This document shows, piece by piece, positions 8,428-16,675 of a DNA stretch of 55,911 nt. The stretch covers positions 1 to 55,911 of the forward strand of contig VGDE01000003.1 in assembly GCA_016869875.1 (NCBI GenBank), in the 5' to 3' direction. This stretch comes from Alphaproteobacteria bacterium (lineage in GTDB: Bacteria; Pseudomonadota; Alphaproteobacteria; Rhodobacterales; Rhodobacteraceae). Position numbers and translations under genes: made by a program. Each line of letters starts with the position of its first letter. Position 1 is the first letter of the stretch. The notes beneath the pieces were generated by a model. That model searched no databases. It was given only the letters and a program-made list of their open reading frames with translations, and was not told the DNA's origin.

Positions 8428-8859
8428 CTATTTAGACAATCGGCCACCCTGCAGCAGGAAGGCGTCGGATACACTGGCGTCGATCCGACGGGGGCGGCGG
8501 GTTTTGGCATCAACGCAGCACCAAGAACTCCGGACCTCGGCCGCCAAATCGTCCCCGCGCCGGAACCGGGTCACAAAGGTTGCCCGGGATCCGCGTGTTC
8601 CGATCGCCGTTACCTCGGCTACTACATCGTCACCAAGAAAGAGCGGCAGGCGATAGGTAATCTCGTGCTTGAGAGCCACCCAGAGCAACTGATCACGTGC
8701 GGGCTCGGAGGACTTGCATTGCCAATACGCTACTACGGCCTCCTGAACCCATTGGAGATAGACTGCATTATTCACATGCCCCATTTGGTCAATGTGATGG
8801 GGAAGTATGGCAATGGAATGGAGGAACGTGGGTGCGGTTAGGGCCTTGCTGCTGGCCAT
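8428..8859 (-). CDS. Acyl-CoA thioesterase, hotdog fold
   Basis: A 143-residue hotdog thioesterase of the 4-hydroxybenzoyl-CoA thioesterase/YbgC type, which hydrolyses acyl-CoA thioesters in the cytoplasm. The signature is HIDQMGHVNNAVYLQW, with the catalytic Asp in position and the usual long helix following. ATG codons at 8865 and 8859 are possible; AAGGAG leaves 6 nt to 8859 but none to 8865, so I chose 8859. It stands alone, upstream of the chromosome-like block. The substrate is not predictable from sequence. Confidence 0.85.
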   Translation of the reverse strand: MASSKALTAPTFLHSIAILPHHIDQMGHVNNAVYLQWVQEAVVAYWQCKSSEPARDQLLWVALKHEITYRLPLFLGDDVVAEVTAIGTRGSRATFVTRFRRGDDLAAEVRSSWCCVDAKTRRPRRIDASVSDAFLLQGGRLSK

Positions 8860-8993
8860 AGGCATCTCCTTGTCGCCGGTCACATAGTGCAGTCGGGGGC
8901 GGGGGCATCATAGGAAATTAGCCGCCAGGGCACTGTCCCACGTGCGAGGCGACCCAATTGTCGCTCTCTGGTACTGGAATTAAAGCGTCATAG

Positions 8994-9051
8994 GGCCCCG
9001 GCGTGTGGCGTTGCTTCATGGATTGGACCTTCGCCACGTATCGCCGGGGCC
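8994..9051. terminator. Large imperfect inverted repeat, likely terminator
   Basis: The arm GGCCCCGGCG (8994-9003) plus TGGCG (9006-9010) pairs with CGCCA (9032-9036) plus CGCCGGGGCC (9042-9051), with about 21 nt between. It lies directly past the stop of the CNNM-type gene at 9058 and before the thioesterase start. On the plus strand it runs into a T-rich CTTTGTTT. It probably ends transcription; a regulatory structure is an alternative. Confidence 0.5.
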
Positions 9052-9057
9052 TTTGTT

Positions 9058-10086
9058 TCATGTAGGCGCCATCGCAGGCTTGCCGGCGGGCAGGACGCGC
9101 TTGACGATGTCGGACAGAGAGAGGACACCCAGCATCTGCCCGTTCTCCATCACCACGGCCAACTGGACGCTCGCGGCGCGCATGCGGCCGAGCGCCTCAT
9201 AGACCGGCATGGTCGGCGACAGCACATGCGCGGGTCGGGCGATGGGCGCGACCGGGCTGGCATCGTCCAGCATCAGCGTATCACGCACATGCACGACCGA
9301 CGGGGTCGTGCCCGTCCCGGTCATCAGGACCCGCATGTGCCCTGACACCTGTCCGGCCATGCGGACATCCGCGGCAGTGGCCTGCGGACCGACCTGCGTT
9401 GGAACGATTCCCTTGGCCATCATGGCAGAGACCGGTACGGTCCCCAGGTCGATCAGGCCGGACAGCTGCCGCTGCATGCCCGGCTCCAGCGTGCCCGCCT
9501 TGCCGGAATGTTCGACCAGCTGGCGGATGGTGGCGGCGTCGCGGCCGCCGACGGCGGCCTTCTCCACCGGCTCAACCCCACTGGCGCGGACGAGCCGGTT
9601 CGCCAGACGGTTCACCCACGACAGGAGCGGGCGCAGCGGCCAGATATAGGCGCGCGAGATCAGACCCACGGCCAAGGCCGATTTCTCAGGATGAGCGATG
9701 GCCCAGGATTTGGGCGCCATCTCTCCGACGACCAGATGCAGGAAGGTCACGATGAACATCGAGAGCGCAAAGGCCATCCCGCCGGCGATCCAGATCGGTA
9801 GGCCGACAGAGACCAGCACCGGCCCCATCCACGCGTCCAGTGCGGGCTTGGTCACCGCGCCCAAGGCAAACGTGCAGACCGTGATGCCCAGCTGGGCACC
9901 CGCCAGCATCAGCGTCAGGTCGTTCATGCCGCGCAGGGCGGCGCGCGCCGACCGCTTCGTCGGGGCCAACTCCTCCAGCCGATGACGCCGCGCGCCCAGC
10001 AGGGCAAACTCGATGATCACGAAGAGTGCACTGAGGGCGATCAGCGCCACCGTGGCAACGAAGACGATCAAGGGATCGGACATCAT
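9058..10086 (-). CDS. CNNM/HlyC-type membrane protein with CBS domains
   Basis: A 342-residue member of the hemolysin C/CNNM (CorC) family of putative divalent-cation transporters. DUF21 covers about residues 1-190 with several membrane helices (DPLIVFVATVALIALSALF and others). A CBS pair follows at about 210-330, including VARPAHVLSPTMPVYEAL and GVLSLSDIVKRVL. The usual C-terminal transporter-associated domain is absent, making it shorter than its neighbour. The ATG overlaps the stop of the preceding longer paralogue by 4 nt, so the two form a coupled pair and may assemble together. Mg2+ or Co2+ efflux is the family inference. Confidence 0.85.
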   Translation of the reverse strand: MMSDPLIVFVATVALIALSALFVIIEFALLGARRHRLEELAPTKRSARAALRGMNDLTLMLAGAQLGITVCTFALGAVTKPALDAWMGPVLVSVGLPIWIAGGMAFALSMFIVTFLHLVVGEMAPKSWAIAHPEKSALAVGLISRAYIWPLRPLLSWVNRLANRLVRASGVEPVEKAAVGGRDAATIRQLVEHSGKAGTLEPGMQRQLSGLIDLGTVPVSAMMAKGIVPTQVGPQATAADVRMAGQVSGHMRVLMTGTGTTPSVVHVRDTLMLDDASPVAPIARPAHVLSPTMPVYEALGRMRAASVQLAVVMENGQMLGVLSLSDIVKRVLPAGKPAMAPT

Positions 10087-11450
10087 GCTTCATCCTCCGT
10101 TGTGGTCGTCTCCGCCAACCGCACGCGCAGGCGAGTGGGCACATGGCGTTCGACCTGCAGCACGTCCACCTCCAGCAGCCAGCGGGTCGGGTCGCGGGCC
10201 ACCAGCTCAGCCGGATCGATCGGCAGCGGGATGATCACGCGGTCCCCTTGGGCCGGCAGCGCGCCCAGTTCCGCGATCACGAGGCCCGCCACGGTCTCGA
10301 CGTCGGGTTGGGGAAGATCGCGACCGATGGTGCGGCGCAATTCGTCCAGATGCACGTCGCCGTCGATCAGCCACGTGTCATCTCCGTCAACCGTCAGTCC
10401 ATCACCAGGGGTGGCGTCATGTTCGTCCGTGATCTCTCCCACGATCTCCATCGCCAGATCCTCCAGCGTCAGGACGCCTGCAAAACCGCCATATTCGTCG
10501 ATCACGCAGGCAAGCTGGTTTTCGGACGCGGCCAGCAGCGACAGGGCATCCGGCAGCAGCATCAGCGTCGGCATGACCGTCACCGGGCGCATCACCGACG
10601 CGACCGTGGCGTCCGGTCCATCATGGGCCAGCACGTCCGCCAGATGGACCACGCCGACGGGTGTCTCGTCGTCGTCCAGAACCGGATAGCGGGTATGGGC
10701 GCGGGCCATCAGGCCGCGAAGGTCCTGCAGGGTCGTATCGGGGGACACCCAATCGACCTGCGACCGGGGCACCATCGCATGTTCCACGTCCCGTTGCGGG
10801 AAATCCAGGATGCGATCCATCATGACCGACAGCTCGACGGGCAGATCGCCGCTGTCGCGCGAATCTGCGATGATGTGCGGCAGGTCCATCGCCGAAGCGG
10901 TGACGTCCAGGTCATGGACCGGTTCGATCCTAAGCGCGCGTAGCAGCAGGTTGGCGGATTTGTCGAACAGCCCGATCAGCCAGCCGAAGACGGTCAGATA
11001 GATCAGCGTCGACCGTGCCAGGCCACGGGCCAGGGGCTCCGGGTTCGCGATGGCAAGGTTCTTGGGGTACAGCTCACCAAAGATCATCTGGATCAGGGTT
11101 GCAGCGACCAGCGCCAGCATGGTGCCCGTGGCGACGCCCACCTCGGTCGGGATGCCGATGCCGCCCAGCAGGACGCCAAGCGATTGGCCGACCAGCGGCT
11201 CGGCCACGAAGCCGACCAGCAGGCCGGTCACGGTGATGCCAAGCTGCGCGCCGGACAGCATGAAGCTTGTGCGCCGCGTCACGGCCAGCGCCCGCTTGGC
11301 CGATGCGTCGCCCTTGGCGGCACTGGCGGCAAGCCGTGTCCGGTCCACGGACATGTAGGCAAATTCCTGTGCCACGAAATAGCCGTTGGCGGCAATGATC
11401 GCCAGGATGACCAGCGTTCCGAAGAGGAACAGCAAAAGCGCCGCGATCAT
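10083..11450 (-). CDS. CNNM/HlyC-type transporter with CBS and CorC_HlyC domains
   Basis: A protein of about 455 residues with the full CNNM architecture. DUF21 membrane domain occupies about 1-195, with the conserved SGAQLGITVTGLLVGF and FGELYPKNLAIANPE segments. A CBS pair lies at about 210-330 (DVEHAMVPRSQVDWV) and a C-terminal CorC_HlyC domain at about 350-440. GGFAGVLTLEDLAMEIVGEI links the two. It is a putative Mg2+/Co2+ transporter of the inner membrane. I favour the ATG at 11450 because CAGGG lies 7 nt upstream; 11465 is the alternative. The downstream shorter paralogue overlaps its stop. Confidence 0.85.
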   Translation of the reverse strand: MIAALLLFLFGTLVILAIIAANGYFVAQEFAYMSVDRTRLAASAAKGDASAKRALAVTRRTSFMLSGAQLGITVTGLLVGFVAEPLVGQSLGVLLGGIGIPTEVGVATGTMLALVAATLIQMIFGELYPKNLAIANPEPLARGLARSTLIYLTVFGWLIGLFDKSANLLLRALRIEPVHDLDVTASAMDLPHIIADSRDSGDLPVELSVMMDRILDFPQRDVEHAMVPRSQVDWVSPDTTLQDLRGLMARAHTRYPVLDDDETPVGVVHLADVLAHDGPDATVASVMRPVTVMPTLMLLPDALSLLAASENQLACVIDEYGGFAGVLTLEDLAMEIVGEITDEHDATPGDGLTVDGDDTWLIDGDVHLDELRRTIGRDLPQPDVETVAGLVIAELGALPAQGDRVIIPLPIDPAELVARDPTRWLLEVDVLQVERHVPTRLRVRLAETTTTEDEA

Positions 11451-11548
11451 GGGCAGACCCTGCAAAGACAGCAGGGGTGAAGGACGTCAGACCTGTGGTC
11501 CACGGTGATATGGTTCCTTTGTAATGGTGCGAGCCTTGTAACGCAGAC

Positions 11549-11571
11549 GCGCCCCGGGGTTTCCGGGGCGC
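11549..11571. terminator. GC-rich hairpin between UPF0114 and CNNM genes
   Basis: A 9-bp perfect stem (11549-11557 with 11563-11571) and a 5-nt loop lie between the UPF0114 gene end (11593) and the CNNM gene start. There is no T run on either side. It may stop or slow transcription out of the UPF0114 gene. Low certainty. Confidence 0.4.
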
Positions 11572-11592
11572 TGTGGATTATACTGCGCACTG

Positions 11593-12111
11593 TCAGGGCG
11601 TCTTGCGGTATTTCAGGGATTTTGCGTGGTTTGCGATCCAGTCCATCGCTGCCAGCAGTACGCCGGAGATGACGAAGACCAGGTGGATCACGACCATCCA
11701 GCGGATCTGTTCGGGATCGTACTGGCCCACGTCCATGAAGACCTTGAGCAGGTGGATGCCTGAGATGGCAACGATGGATGCGACCAGCTTCAGCTTGAGG
11801 GCGGAGAAATCGACCTCTCCCTGCCAGTCGGGGCGATCCTTGTGATCGGCCAGGTCCATGCGGCTGACGAAGTTCTCGTAGCCGGAAAAGATCACGATCA
11901 GTAGCAGGTTCGCGGCCAGGCTAAGGTCGATCAGTGCCAGGATGCCCAGGATCGCGTCGTTCACGGTCATGACCGGGACGATCATCACGAAACGAACCAG
12001 CTCCATGATGAAGATCCAGACCAGCACCAGAAGCGCCAGCGCCAGCCCCAGATACATCGGGGCCATCATCCAGCGGCTGGCAAACAAGCCGCGTTCGATC
12101 AGTCGTTCCAT
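11593..12111 (-). CDS. UPF0114 (YqhA) family membrane protein
   Basis: A 172-residue inner-membrane protein matching the UPF0114/YqhA family in length and in its MERLIERGLFASRW start. Hydrophobic segments lie at about 15-40, 50-75, 105-125 and 135-160, giving about four membrane helices. A polar loop with SGYENFVSR follows the second. The function of the family is unknown. The gene has its own downstream hairpin and sits between ExoD and the CNNM pair. The order reads like a chromosomal neighbourhood. Confidence 0.82.
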   Translation of the reverse strand: MERLIERGLFASRWMMAPMYLGLALALLVLVWIFIMELVRFVMIVPVMTVNDAILGILALIDLSLAANLLLIVIFSGYENFVSRMDLADHKDRPDWQGEVDFSALKLKLVASIVAISGIHLLKVFMDVGQYDPEQIRWMVVIHLVFVISGVLLAAMDWIANHAKSLKYRKTP

Positions 12112-12157
12112 AGAGAAGAGCTTTCGTCAGTCAGTTCGTTGATGGGAGAGTGCGCCG

Positions 12158-12781
12158 TCAGAGCCCCACGAAGCTCAGTATGGCACGGGTGACGATCACG
12201 ATCGCGCTGGCCAGAAACACCGACACGGCGATGCCAAAAAGGACCCCGCCCGCGATCCACAGACCGTCCCGCTCCAGCGCACCCAGGGCGATGATCGCGA
12301 TGGCCGCCGCGGGCAGCAGGTTGCCGAACGGGATCGGCATCGCCAGCACGACCGACAGCAGCAGGCAGACCGCCCCCAGGATGCGAAATGCGGCAGGGCT
12401 GCTGAGGCTGGGAAGGCGCGGACGCAGCAGTCGCTCGACGCGGTTCAAACGGGGGGTGGTGCGCGCGACCACGGTGCGGAAATGGTCGATGTCGAACGAC
12501 CGTGCCGCCAGGAACTGCGGCAGCCAAGGCATGCCGCCGCGCATCATCTGCCAGGACAGATACAGCATTGGCAGCCCTAGAACGGCCGAGGTACCCGGTG
12601 GGTTAGGAATGACATTGGCCACCGCCAGGATCAGCAGAAGTCCGATCAGTCCCCGGTCTTCCAAGGCTTGGATCAGCTGACCCACAGAAATGCGCGGCTG
12701 GCTCCAGGTTTCGGCAAGTTCCGACAGAACGTCGCTGAGCCGGGGCCGATGCGGGGCTGCCGCGTGAGGATGTGGTGACAT
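12158..12781 (-). CDS. exoD: ExoD family protein
   Basis: A 207-residue membrane protein of the ExoD family, first linked to exopolysaccharide synthesis in Sinorhizobium. The N-terminal ~60 residues are soluble and helical (LSDVLSELAETW). The conserved NVIPNPPGTSAVLGLPMLYL segment follows, with further hydrophobic helices near 130-160 and 175-205. The start is the ATG at 12781. It is transcribed toward the UPF0114 gene 47 nt away. The molecular function of ExoD is not established. Confidence 0.82.
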   Translation of the reverse strand: MSPHPHAAAPHRPRLSDVLSELAETWSQPRISVGQLIQALEDRGLIGLLLILAVANVIPNPPGTSAVLGLPMLYLSWQMMRGGMPWLPQFLAARSFDIDHFRTVVARTTPRLNRVERLLRPRLPSLSSPAAFRILGAVCLLLSVVLAMPIPFGNLLPAAAIAIIALGALERDGLWIAGGVLFGIAVSVFLASAIVIVTRAILSFVGL

Positions 12782-12810
12782 CAAAGGGTCCGCTTATCGC
12801 ACTGCGATGC

Positions 12811-12831
12811 CCGGCCCCGGATAGGGGCCGG
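12811..12831. terminator. GC hairpin between DUF2076 and exoD
   Basis: CCGGCCCC (12811-12818) pairs with GGGGCCGG (12824-12831) around a 5-nt loop. It lies between the DUF2076 stop and the ExoD start, both on the minus strand. There is no T run, so it is a weak or Rho-assisted terminator candidate. Confidence 0.4.
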
Positions 12832-12842
12832 CGCCGTGGTGA

Positions 12843-13406
12843 TCATTCCTCGAAGCCGCCGTCGTCAAAGCCCGGGTCGTCGAAGCCGGCGTCCTCCTCC
12901 ATCGCGGGCTCCTGCTCCATCTCCGAGGCGTCGGCAGGGCCTGCGAACATGCCGCCGATGGCATTGCCCAGCAGCACGCCGCCGGCGACGCCCATCGCGG
13001 TCTGTGCCGCGCCGGCCATGAAGCCGCCGCCCGAGGGACGGCCGCTGCTCCACGGTCCCGACCCCTGCGGCTGCTGCCCGTGGGCGGGCTGGCCGTAGGG
13101 CTGGGGCGCGGGGCGATGGGCCATCGGGCGGGGCTGGGGTTGGCTGCCGCCGAACAGCTTGCCGAACAGCCCGCCCGAGGCCGGCGCGGGCTGCGCCTGC
13201 ATCTGCTGCATCTGCTGTTCGGCCGCGGCCAGCGCCTGTTCCTGCATGATGACGGTCTGGGCCAGGTAATAGGCGGCACCGGGGTTGCGGGCCATCAGGT
13301 CGGCGATCAGGGCCTCGGCCTGGGGGTCGCGATGGGGCTGGGCCTGTGCGGCCTGGCCCAGCTTGCCGAACAGCCCCTCGATGGCGTGGCGGTCGTTCTG
13401 ATCCAT
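12843..13406 (-). CDS. DUF2076 domain protein
   Basis: A 187-residue protein of the DUF2076 family (periplasmic ligand-binding-like annotation in databases; role unknown). Residues 1-60 are helical (DRHAIEGLFGKLGQAAQAQ), the middle is Gln/Pro/Gly-rich and low complexity, then a Gly/Ala-rich segment (GVAGGVLLGNAIGGMFAG), and an acidic tail ends in DDPGFDDGGFEE. The layout is typical for the family. It lies 22 nt downstream of the gene order containing Bax inhibitor-1. Confidence 0.8.
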   Translation of the reverse strand: MDQNDRHAIEGLFGKLGQAAQAQPHRDPQAEALIADLMARNPGAAYYLAQTVIMQEQALAAAEQQMQQMQAQPAPASGGLFGKLFGGSQPQPRPMAHRPAPQPYGQPAHGQQPQGSGPWSSGRPSGGGFMAGAAQTAMGVAGGVLLGNAIGGMFAGPADASEMEQEPAMEEDAGFDDPGFDDGGFEE

Positions 13407-13428
13407 GGATGCGGTCCTTGTCTGGGGC

Positions 13429-14145
13429 CTATTCCTCGCGCTGGCCGGTCAGGCTCAGCAGCAGCTGGAACAGGTTGATGAAGTTCAGGTACAGCGACAA
13501 CGCGCCCATGACCGCCAGTTTCTGGTGCGTCTCGGCATCGTGATGTTCGCTGTAGGCCAGCTTGATCGACTGCGTGTCCCAGGCCGTCAGGCCGACGAAG
13601 ACCAGGATGCCGATGATCGAGATCGCGAACTGCAGCGCGGACGAGCCCAGGAAGATGTTGATGATGCTGGCGATGACGACGCCGATCAGGCCCATGATCA
13701 GGAAGCTGCCGAACTTCGACAGGTCGCGCTTGGTCGTGTAGCCGTAAAGGCTCATGCCCGCGAACATGGCGGCGGCGCTGAAGAAGGCGCGCGCGATCGA
13801 CGTGCCCGTGAAGACCAGGAAGATCGAGGCCAGCGACAGGCCCATCACCGCGCAAAAGGCCCAGAACAGCGTCTGCGCCGTGGCGGCCGAGACGGTCTCG
13901 ATCCGGAAGGACAGGAACATCACGAAGGCCAGCGGCGCCAGCATCACCACCCACCGCAGGGGCGAGCTGAAGATCGGCACGTAGATCGCCGGGACCGAGG
14001 CCACAGCGACCGCGACCAGCCCGGTCACCAGCAGGCCCAGGCCCATGTAGTTGTAGATGCGCAGCATGTGCGCGCGCAGGCCGTCGTCCAGGACGGCGGC
14101 GGGGGCGAAACCGGCGCTGCGGCCGGTCTGGCGGATGGGTTGCAT
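13429..14145 (-). CDS. Bax inhibitor-1 / YccA family protein
   Basis: A 238-residue polytopic membrane protein of the BI-1 (TMBIM/YccA) family, with about seven hydrophobic helices spread over the whole length. The C-terminal half has the family's conserved stretch around GLTAWDTQSIK. In bacteria these proteins are linked to FtsH regulation or calcium leak. The ATG at 14145 follows GGAGG by a good distance and excludes an unrelated N-terminal extension open to 14244. It is transcribed away from the anti-sigma gene end. Confidence 0.87.
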   Translation of the reverse strand: MQPIRQTGRSAGFAPAAVLDDGLRAHMLRIYNYMGLGLLVTGLVAVAVASVPAIYVPIFSSPLRWVVMLAPLAFVMFLSFRIETVSAATAQTLFWAFCAVMGLSLASIFLVFTGTSIARAFFSAAAMFAGMSLYGYTTKRDLSKFGSFLIMGLIGVVIASIINIFLGSSALQFAISIIGILVFVGLTAWDTQSIKLAYSEHHDAETHQKLAVMGALSLYLNFINLFQLLLSLTGQREE

Positions 14146-14167
14146 GAAAACCTCCGGTTGGTTGATG

Positions 14168-14938
14168 TCAGTAGAGCGTGTCCGACAGCGCGACCGATGT
14201 CGCGAGCAGCGGGTCGGCATGGTCGTCGCCCGCGACCAGCACATGCGCGATCTCTCCGATCTGGAACCAGGCGATGCCGTGGTTGGGCGTCTGGTGCAGG
14301 CGGGGCAGGGTCACGTCGAAGCTGCCGGCGCGGACCGCGAAATGGCTGATCGTGCCCAGATCGGGCGTGTCGAACAGGATCTCGATCCCCGGACCCTGGG
14401 GCGAGGGGAAGACCTGCGCGTCGCGCACCGTCCAGTCGTCGGGAAACCGGGGCAGCACGATGCCGGTGGCGGCGCGCATCTCGACCGGGTCCAGGCGGCT
14501 GATGCCGGGCTGCGAGGTCATGTCCAGGCGCAGCAGGCTGACCTGATGCGCCGACAGGGCCGCCGTGACCGATGCGGGGGCGGGCGACGCCGCGACGCCT
14601 TCGCGCACCGACAGCGGCCCCAGGCCGGCATGGGCCAGCCAGCCCAGCCCCACCAGCAGCACGGCCGGCACGATGCGCAGGACCCGGCGCAGCTGCGCAT
14701 CGCGCCGGCGCGCCGTCGCAAGCCGCCGCGCGGCGCCCAGCAGCGGTCGCGGCGCGGGCGGCGCGGCCAGCGCCCGGCGCAGGTCGCGGCGCAGCGACAG
14801 GTCGCGCATCACGCGGGCGGCGGCGTCGGGATGGCGCGACAGATGCGCCTCGACCTGGGCGCGTTGGGCCTGGGTCAGCTGGTCGTCGACATAGGCGTCC
14901 AGGTCGGCGGGGCCGATCTGCGGATCATCCTTCAGCAT
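14168..14938 (-). CDS. Anti-sigma factor
   Basis: A 256-residue predicted single-pass membrane protein. The N-terminal ~80 residues are a cytoplasmic helical domain (ADLDAYVDDQLTQAQRAQVE then HLSRHPDAAARVMRDL), as in anti-sigma domains. A membrane helix lies near 95-112 (VPAVLLVGLGWLAHAG), and the rest is a beta-rich periplasmic domain. The start overlaps the end of the ECF sigma gene by 14 nt, with GGAGG upstream, so the two are coupled. It should hold the sigma factor inactive until an envelope signal arrives. I see no HxxxCxxC zinc motif. Confidence 0.82.
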   Translation of the reverse strand: MLKDDPQIGPADLDAYVDDQLTQAQRAQVEAHLSRHPDAAARVMRDLSLRRDLRRALAAPPAPRPLLGAARRLATARRRDAQLRRVLRIVPAVLLVGLGWLAHAGLGPLSVREGVAASPAPASVTAALSAHQVSLLRLDMTSQPGISRLDPVEMRAATGIVLPRFPDDWTVRDAQVFPSPQGPGIEILFDTPDLGTISHFAVRAGSFDVTLPRLHQTPNHGIAWFQIGEIAHVLVAGDDHADPLLATSVALSDTLY

Positions 14939-15455
14939 CGCGTCCTCCGATGATCTTGAGGGCCGGGCGGGCGGGGGCCTCGTCCTCGAACGCGCGCAGC
15001 CGGGCGCGGGCGCGCGACACACGCGACATGACCGTGCCGGGCGGGATGCCCAGCAGCTGGCCTGCCTCGGCATAGGACAGCCCTTCGACCGCGATCAGGG
15101 CCAGCGCCTCGCGCTGGTCGTCGGGCAGGTTCAGGAAGGCCTGGCGCAGCTGCGACAGGCGCAGGGCGTCGTCCTGGGGCGCGTCCTGGGCCAGGGGGGT
15201 CAGCTGGGCGAACTGCGCCTCGCGGCGGGACTGGGCCTGGTCGTGGCGGCGGCGGTCCAGGAACCGGTTGCGCAGGATCGCGCGCAGCCACGGTCCCGGC
15301 GCCTTGCCGGGGGCCAGCTGGCGGCGCTGTTCGTGGCCGCGCAGCAGGGCGTCCTGGACCAGGTCGTCGGCCTCGGCCCTGTCGCGGGTCAGCGCGAAGG
15401 CATAGCGCCGCAGCGGCGCCAGCAGATCCAGGATGGGGTCGCGTGTCCGGGTCAT
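14925..15455 (-). CDS. ECF-type sigma factor
   Basis: A 176-residue extracytoplasmic-function sigma-70 factor. Region 2 spans about residues 10-75 (RRYAFALTRDRAEADDLVQD and WLRAILRNRFLDRRR). Region 4 spans about 105-160 (LPDDQREALALIAVEGLSY, then GTVMSRVSRARARLR), which recognises the -35 element. The ATG at 15455 is the natural start. It forms a two-gene unit with the overlapping anti-sigma gene. The ECF set controlled is unknown; a promoter-like element upstream hints at autoregulation. Fits a chromosome-derived block. Confidence 0.92.
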   Translation of the reverse strand: MTRTRDPILDLLAPLRRYAFALTRDRAEADDLVQDALLRGHEQRRQLAPGKAPGPWLRAILRNRFLDRRRHDQAQSRREAQFAQLTPLAQDAPQDDALRLSQLRQAFLNLPDDQREALALIAVEGLSYAEAGQLLGIPPGTVMSRVSRARARLRAFEDEAPARPALKIIGGRDAEG

Positions 15456-15465
15456 GATACAGTCA

Positions 15466-15494
15466 TAGACGCAACCGGCCGCGGTTCTCTTCCC
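15466..15494 (-). promoter_or_regulatory. Candidate ECF-type autoregulated promoter
   Basis: On the minus strand GGGAA (15490-15494) and CGTCTA (15466-15471) are separated by 18 bp, just upstream of the sigma gene start. GGGAA-like -35 and CGTC-like -10 elements are typical of many ECF promoters. The spacing is slightly long. It is a candidate only. Confidence 0.35.
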
Positions 15495-15513
15495 GGCTGC
15501 GTCGAAAAAATTT

Positions 15514-15738
15514 CTAGGGGTAAACGGCCAGCAGCTTCTTCAGCTTGGAATTCTTATCCTCGAGCGCCTTCAGCCGCTTAGGCTCGGACACCGTCATCCC
15601 GGAATACTTCGCCTTCCAGTCATAAAACGTGCGCTCCGACATCCCATGCCTGCGACACCGATCGGCACATTTCGCGCCTGCCTCATGCTCCTGCAGGATA
15701 CCGATAATCTGCTCTGCCGTCAGTCGTGCTTTCTTCAT
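15514..15738 (-). mobile_element. IS3-family transposase orfA, truncated
   Basis: This 74-codon open frame is the N-terminal part of an IS3-family (IS407-like) OrfA. It has the helix-turn-helix core (QIIGILQEHEAG, then RRHGMSERTFYDWKAKYSGM) and the start of the leucine-zipper region (LKALEDKNSKLKKLLA). It stops at AVYP instead of continuing to the usual end, and no OrfB is present. So this is a decayed insertion sequence. It marks the boundary of the chromosome-like block at its sigma-factor end. No clear terminal repeats were found, and the flank 15740-16020 shows nothing else I can name. Confidence 0.8.
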
Positions 15739-16019
15739 CGTCCATCCTCTCCATGGGCCAGACCCTAATCGCAGATGGAGGAAAAATCCCGTGGCAGGTC
15801 AGTTCCGACAATGCCGAAGCCGGCCTACCGGGATGATCTGTTCTGCAATGGCTACTCTGATGTCCTGGGAGGAGGCGTGTAAGCCTTGACGGTATCGAGA
15901 TTGCCCATCGGCTCGGTTAGCCCTGCTTCAAGCAAGTTCCTTTCCTATCGGCGAGCTATGGTTTGCCGGTAGCAGCCAGCGTTGATGCCAGCCCCTACCG
16001 ACAGGCGGTGGCCTCTACA

Positions 16020-16394
16020 CTACTCGGGCAGTTGAGCGGCAGCCTGCTCCAATAGAGTAGCCATCTGAGAGCATAGCGTAGCTTCGTCTGTGCTCTGCGC
16101 GGTCGCAGCAGCCTTAAGGGTTTGCTCCATGCCCATTGCTGACACAGTCCCCGCCTTTCCCTTTTCGTAGGCCTACTCCACCATGGCTTCATCCGTGACG
16201 GGGGGCATCATCTTCAGGATACGCGTCTGCGTCGCGATGGCGGTCTCATCAATATGGCCGTTCGTCTGGCAATACTCCAAGACACCCAACTGGTTTTGCG
16301 CCGCTGCAATCGCGACGTCCGGGGTCATCTCAGTTTGCGCAAAAGCAGGCATCGTGGTGGTAGTCAGCATCAATCCAGCAATAAGGTTTCTCAT
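16020..16394 (-). pseudogene. Secreted ESAT-6-like protein, interrupted by in-frame TAG
   Basis: Reading from the ATG at 16394, the frame encodes a signal peptide (LIAGLMLTTTTMPAFAQ) and a helical segment (IAAAQNQLGVLEYCQTNGHI). It then hits TAG at 16173-16175. The same frame continues with AYEKGKAGTVSAMGMEQTLK and ends at TAG 16020. The whole 124-residue product resembles small secreted proteins of Rhodobacteraceae often labelled 'pore-forming ESAT-6 family'; that label is recollection. One nonsense substitution would explain it. The gene is either a recent pseudogene or a sequencing error. Confidence 0.7.
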
Positions 16395-16675
16395 CGGATC
16401 ATTCCTACTGAAACGCTGATCTCGTGATCAGCACCATTTGCCTCAACCAAAGCGTGTAAAGACTCAAGTTTATGTTGGTGTGCTTCCTCCGGGCCGCGCC
16501 CCGGGGTCCAGTCTGCTGCTCCGGCCTCCACCAGACCCGGTCGGGGCAAAGTGCTTGGATGCTTTGTACGGTCGAATGTCTTGTCCCGAGATTTGCCCGT
16601 GCACCCTAACGCAACTGTCCAACCTGTTTGACGTTATGCCTTCCATTGCAAAGCTGCCGGTTAAAGGGGAACGAG

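Noticed and set aside
16020..16394. Readthrough or special amino acid at the internal TAG
   Set aside because: No amber suppressor, pyrrolysine or similar system is visible, so a nonsense mutation is simpler.
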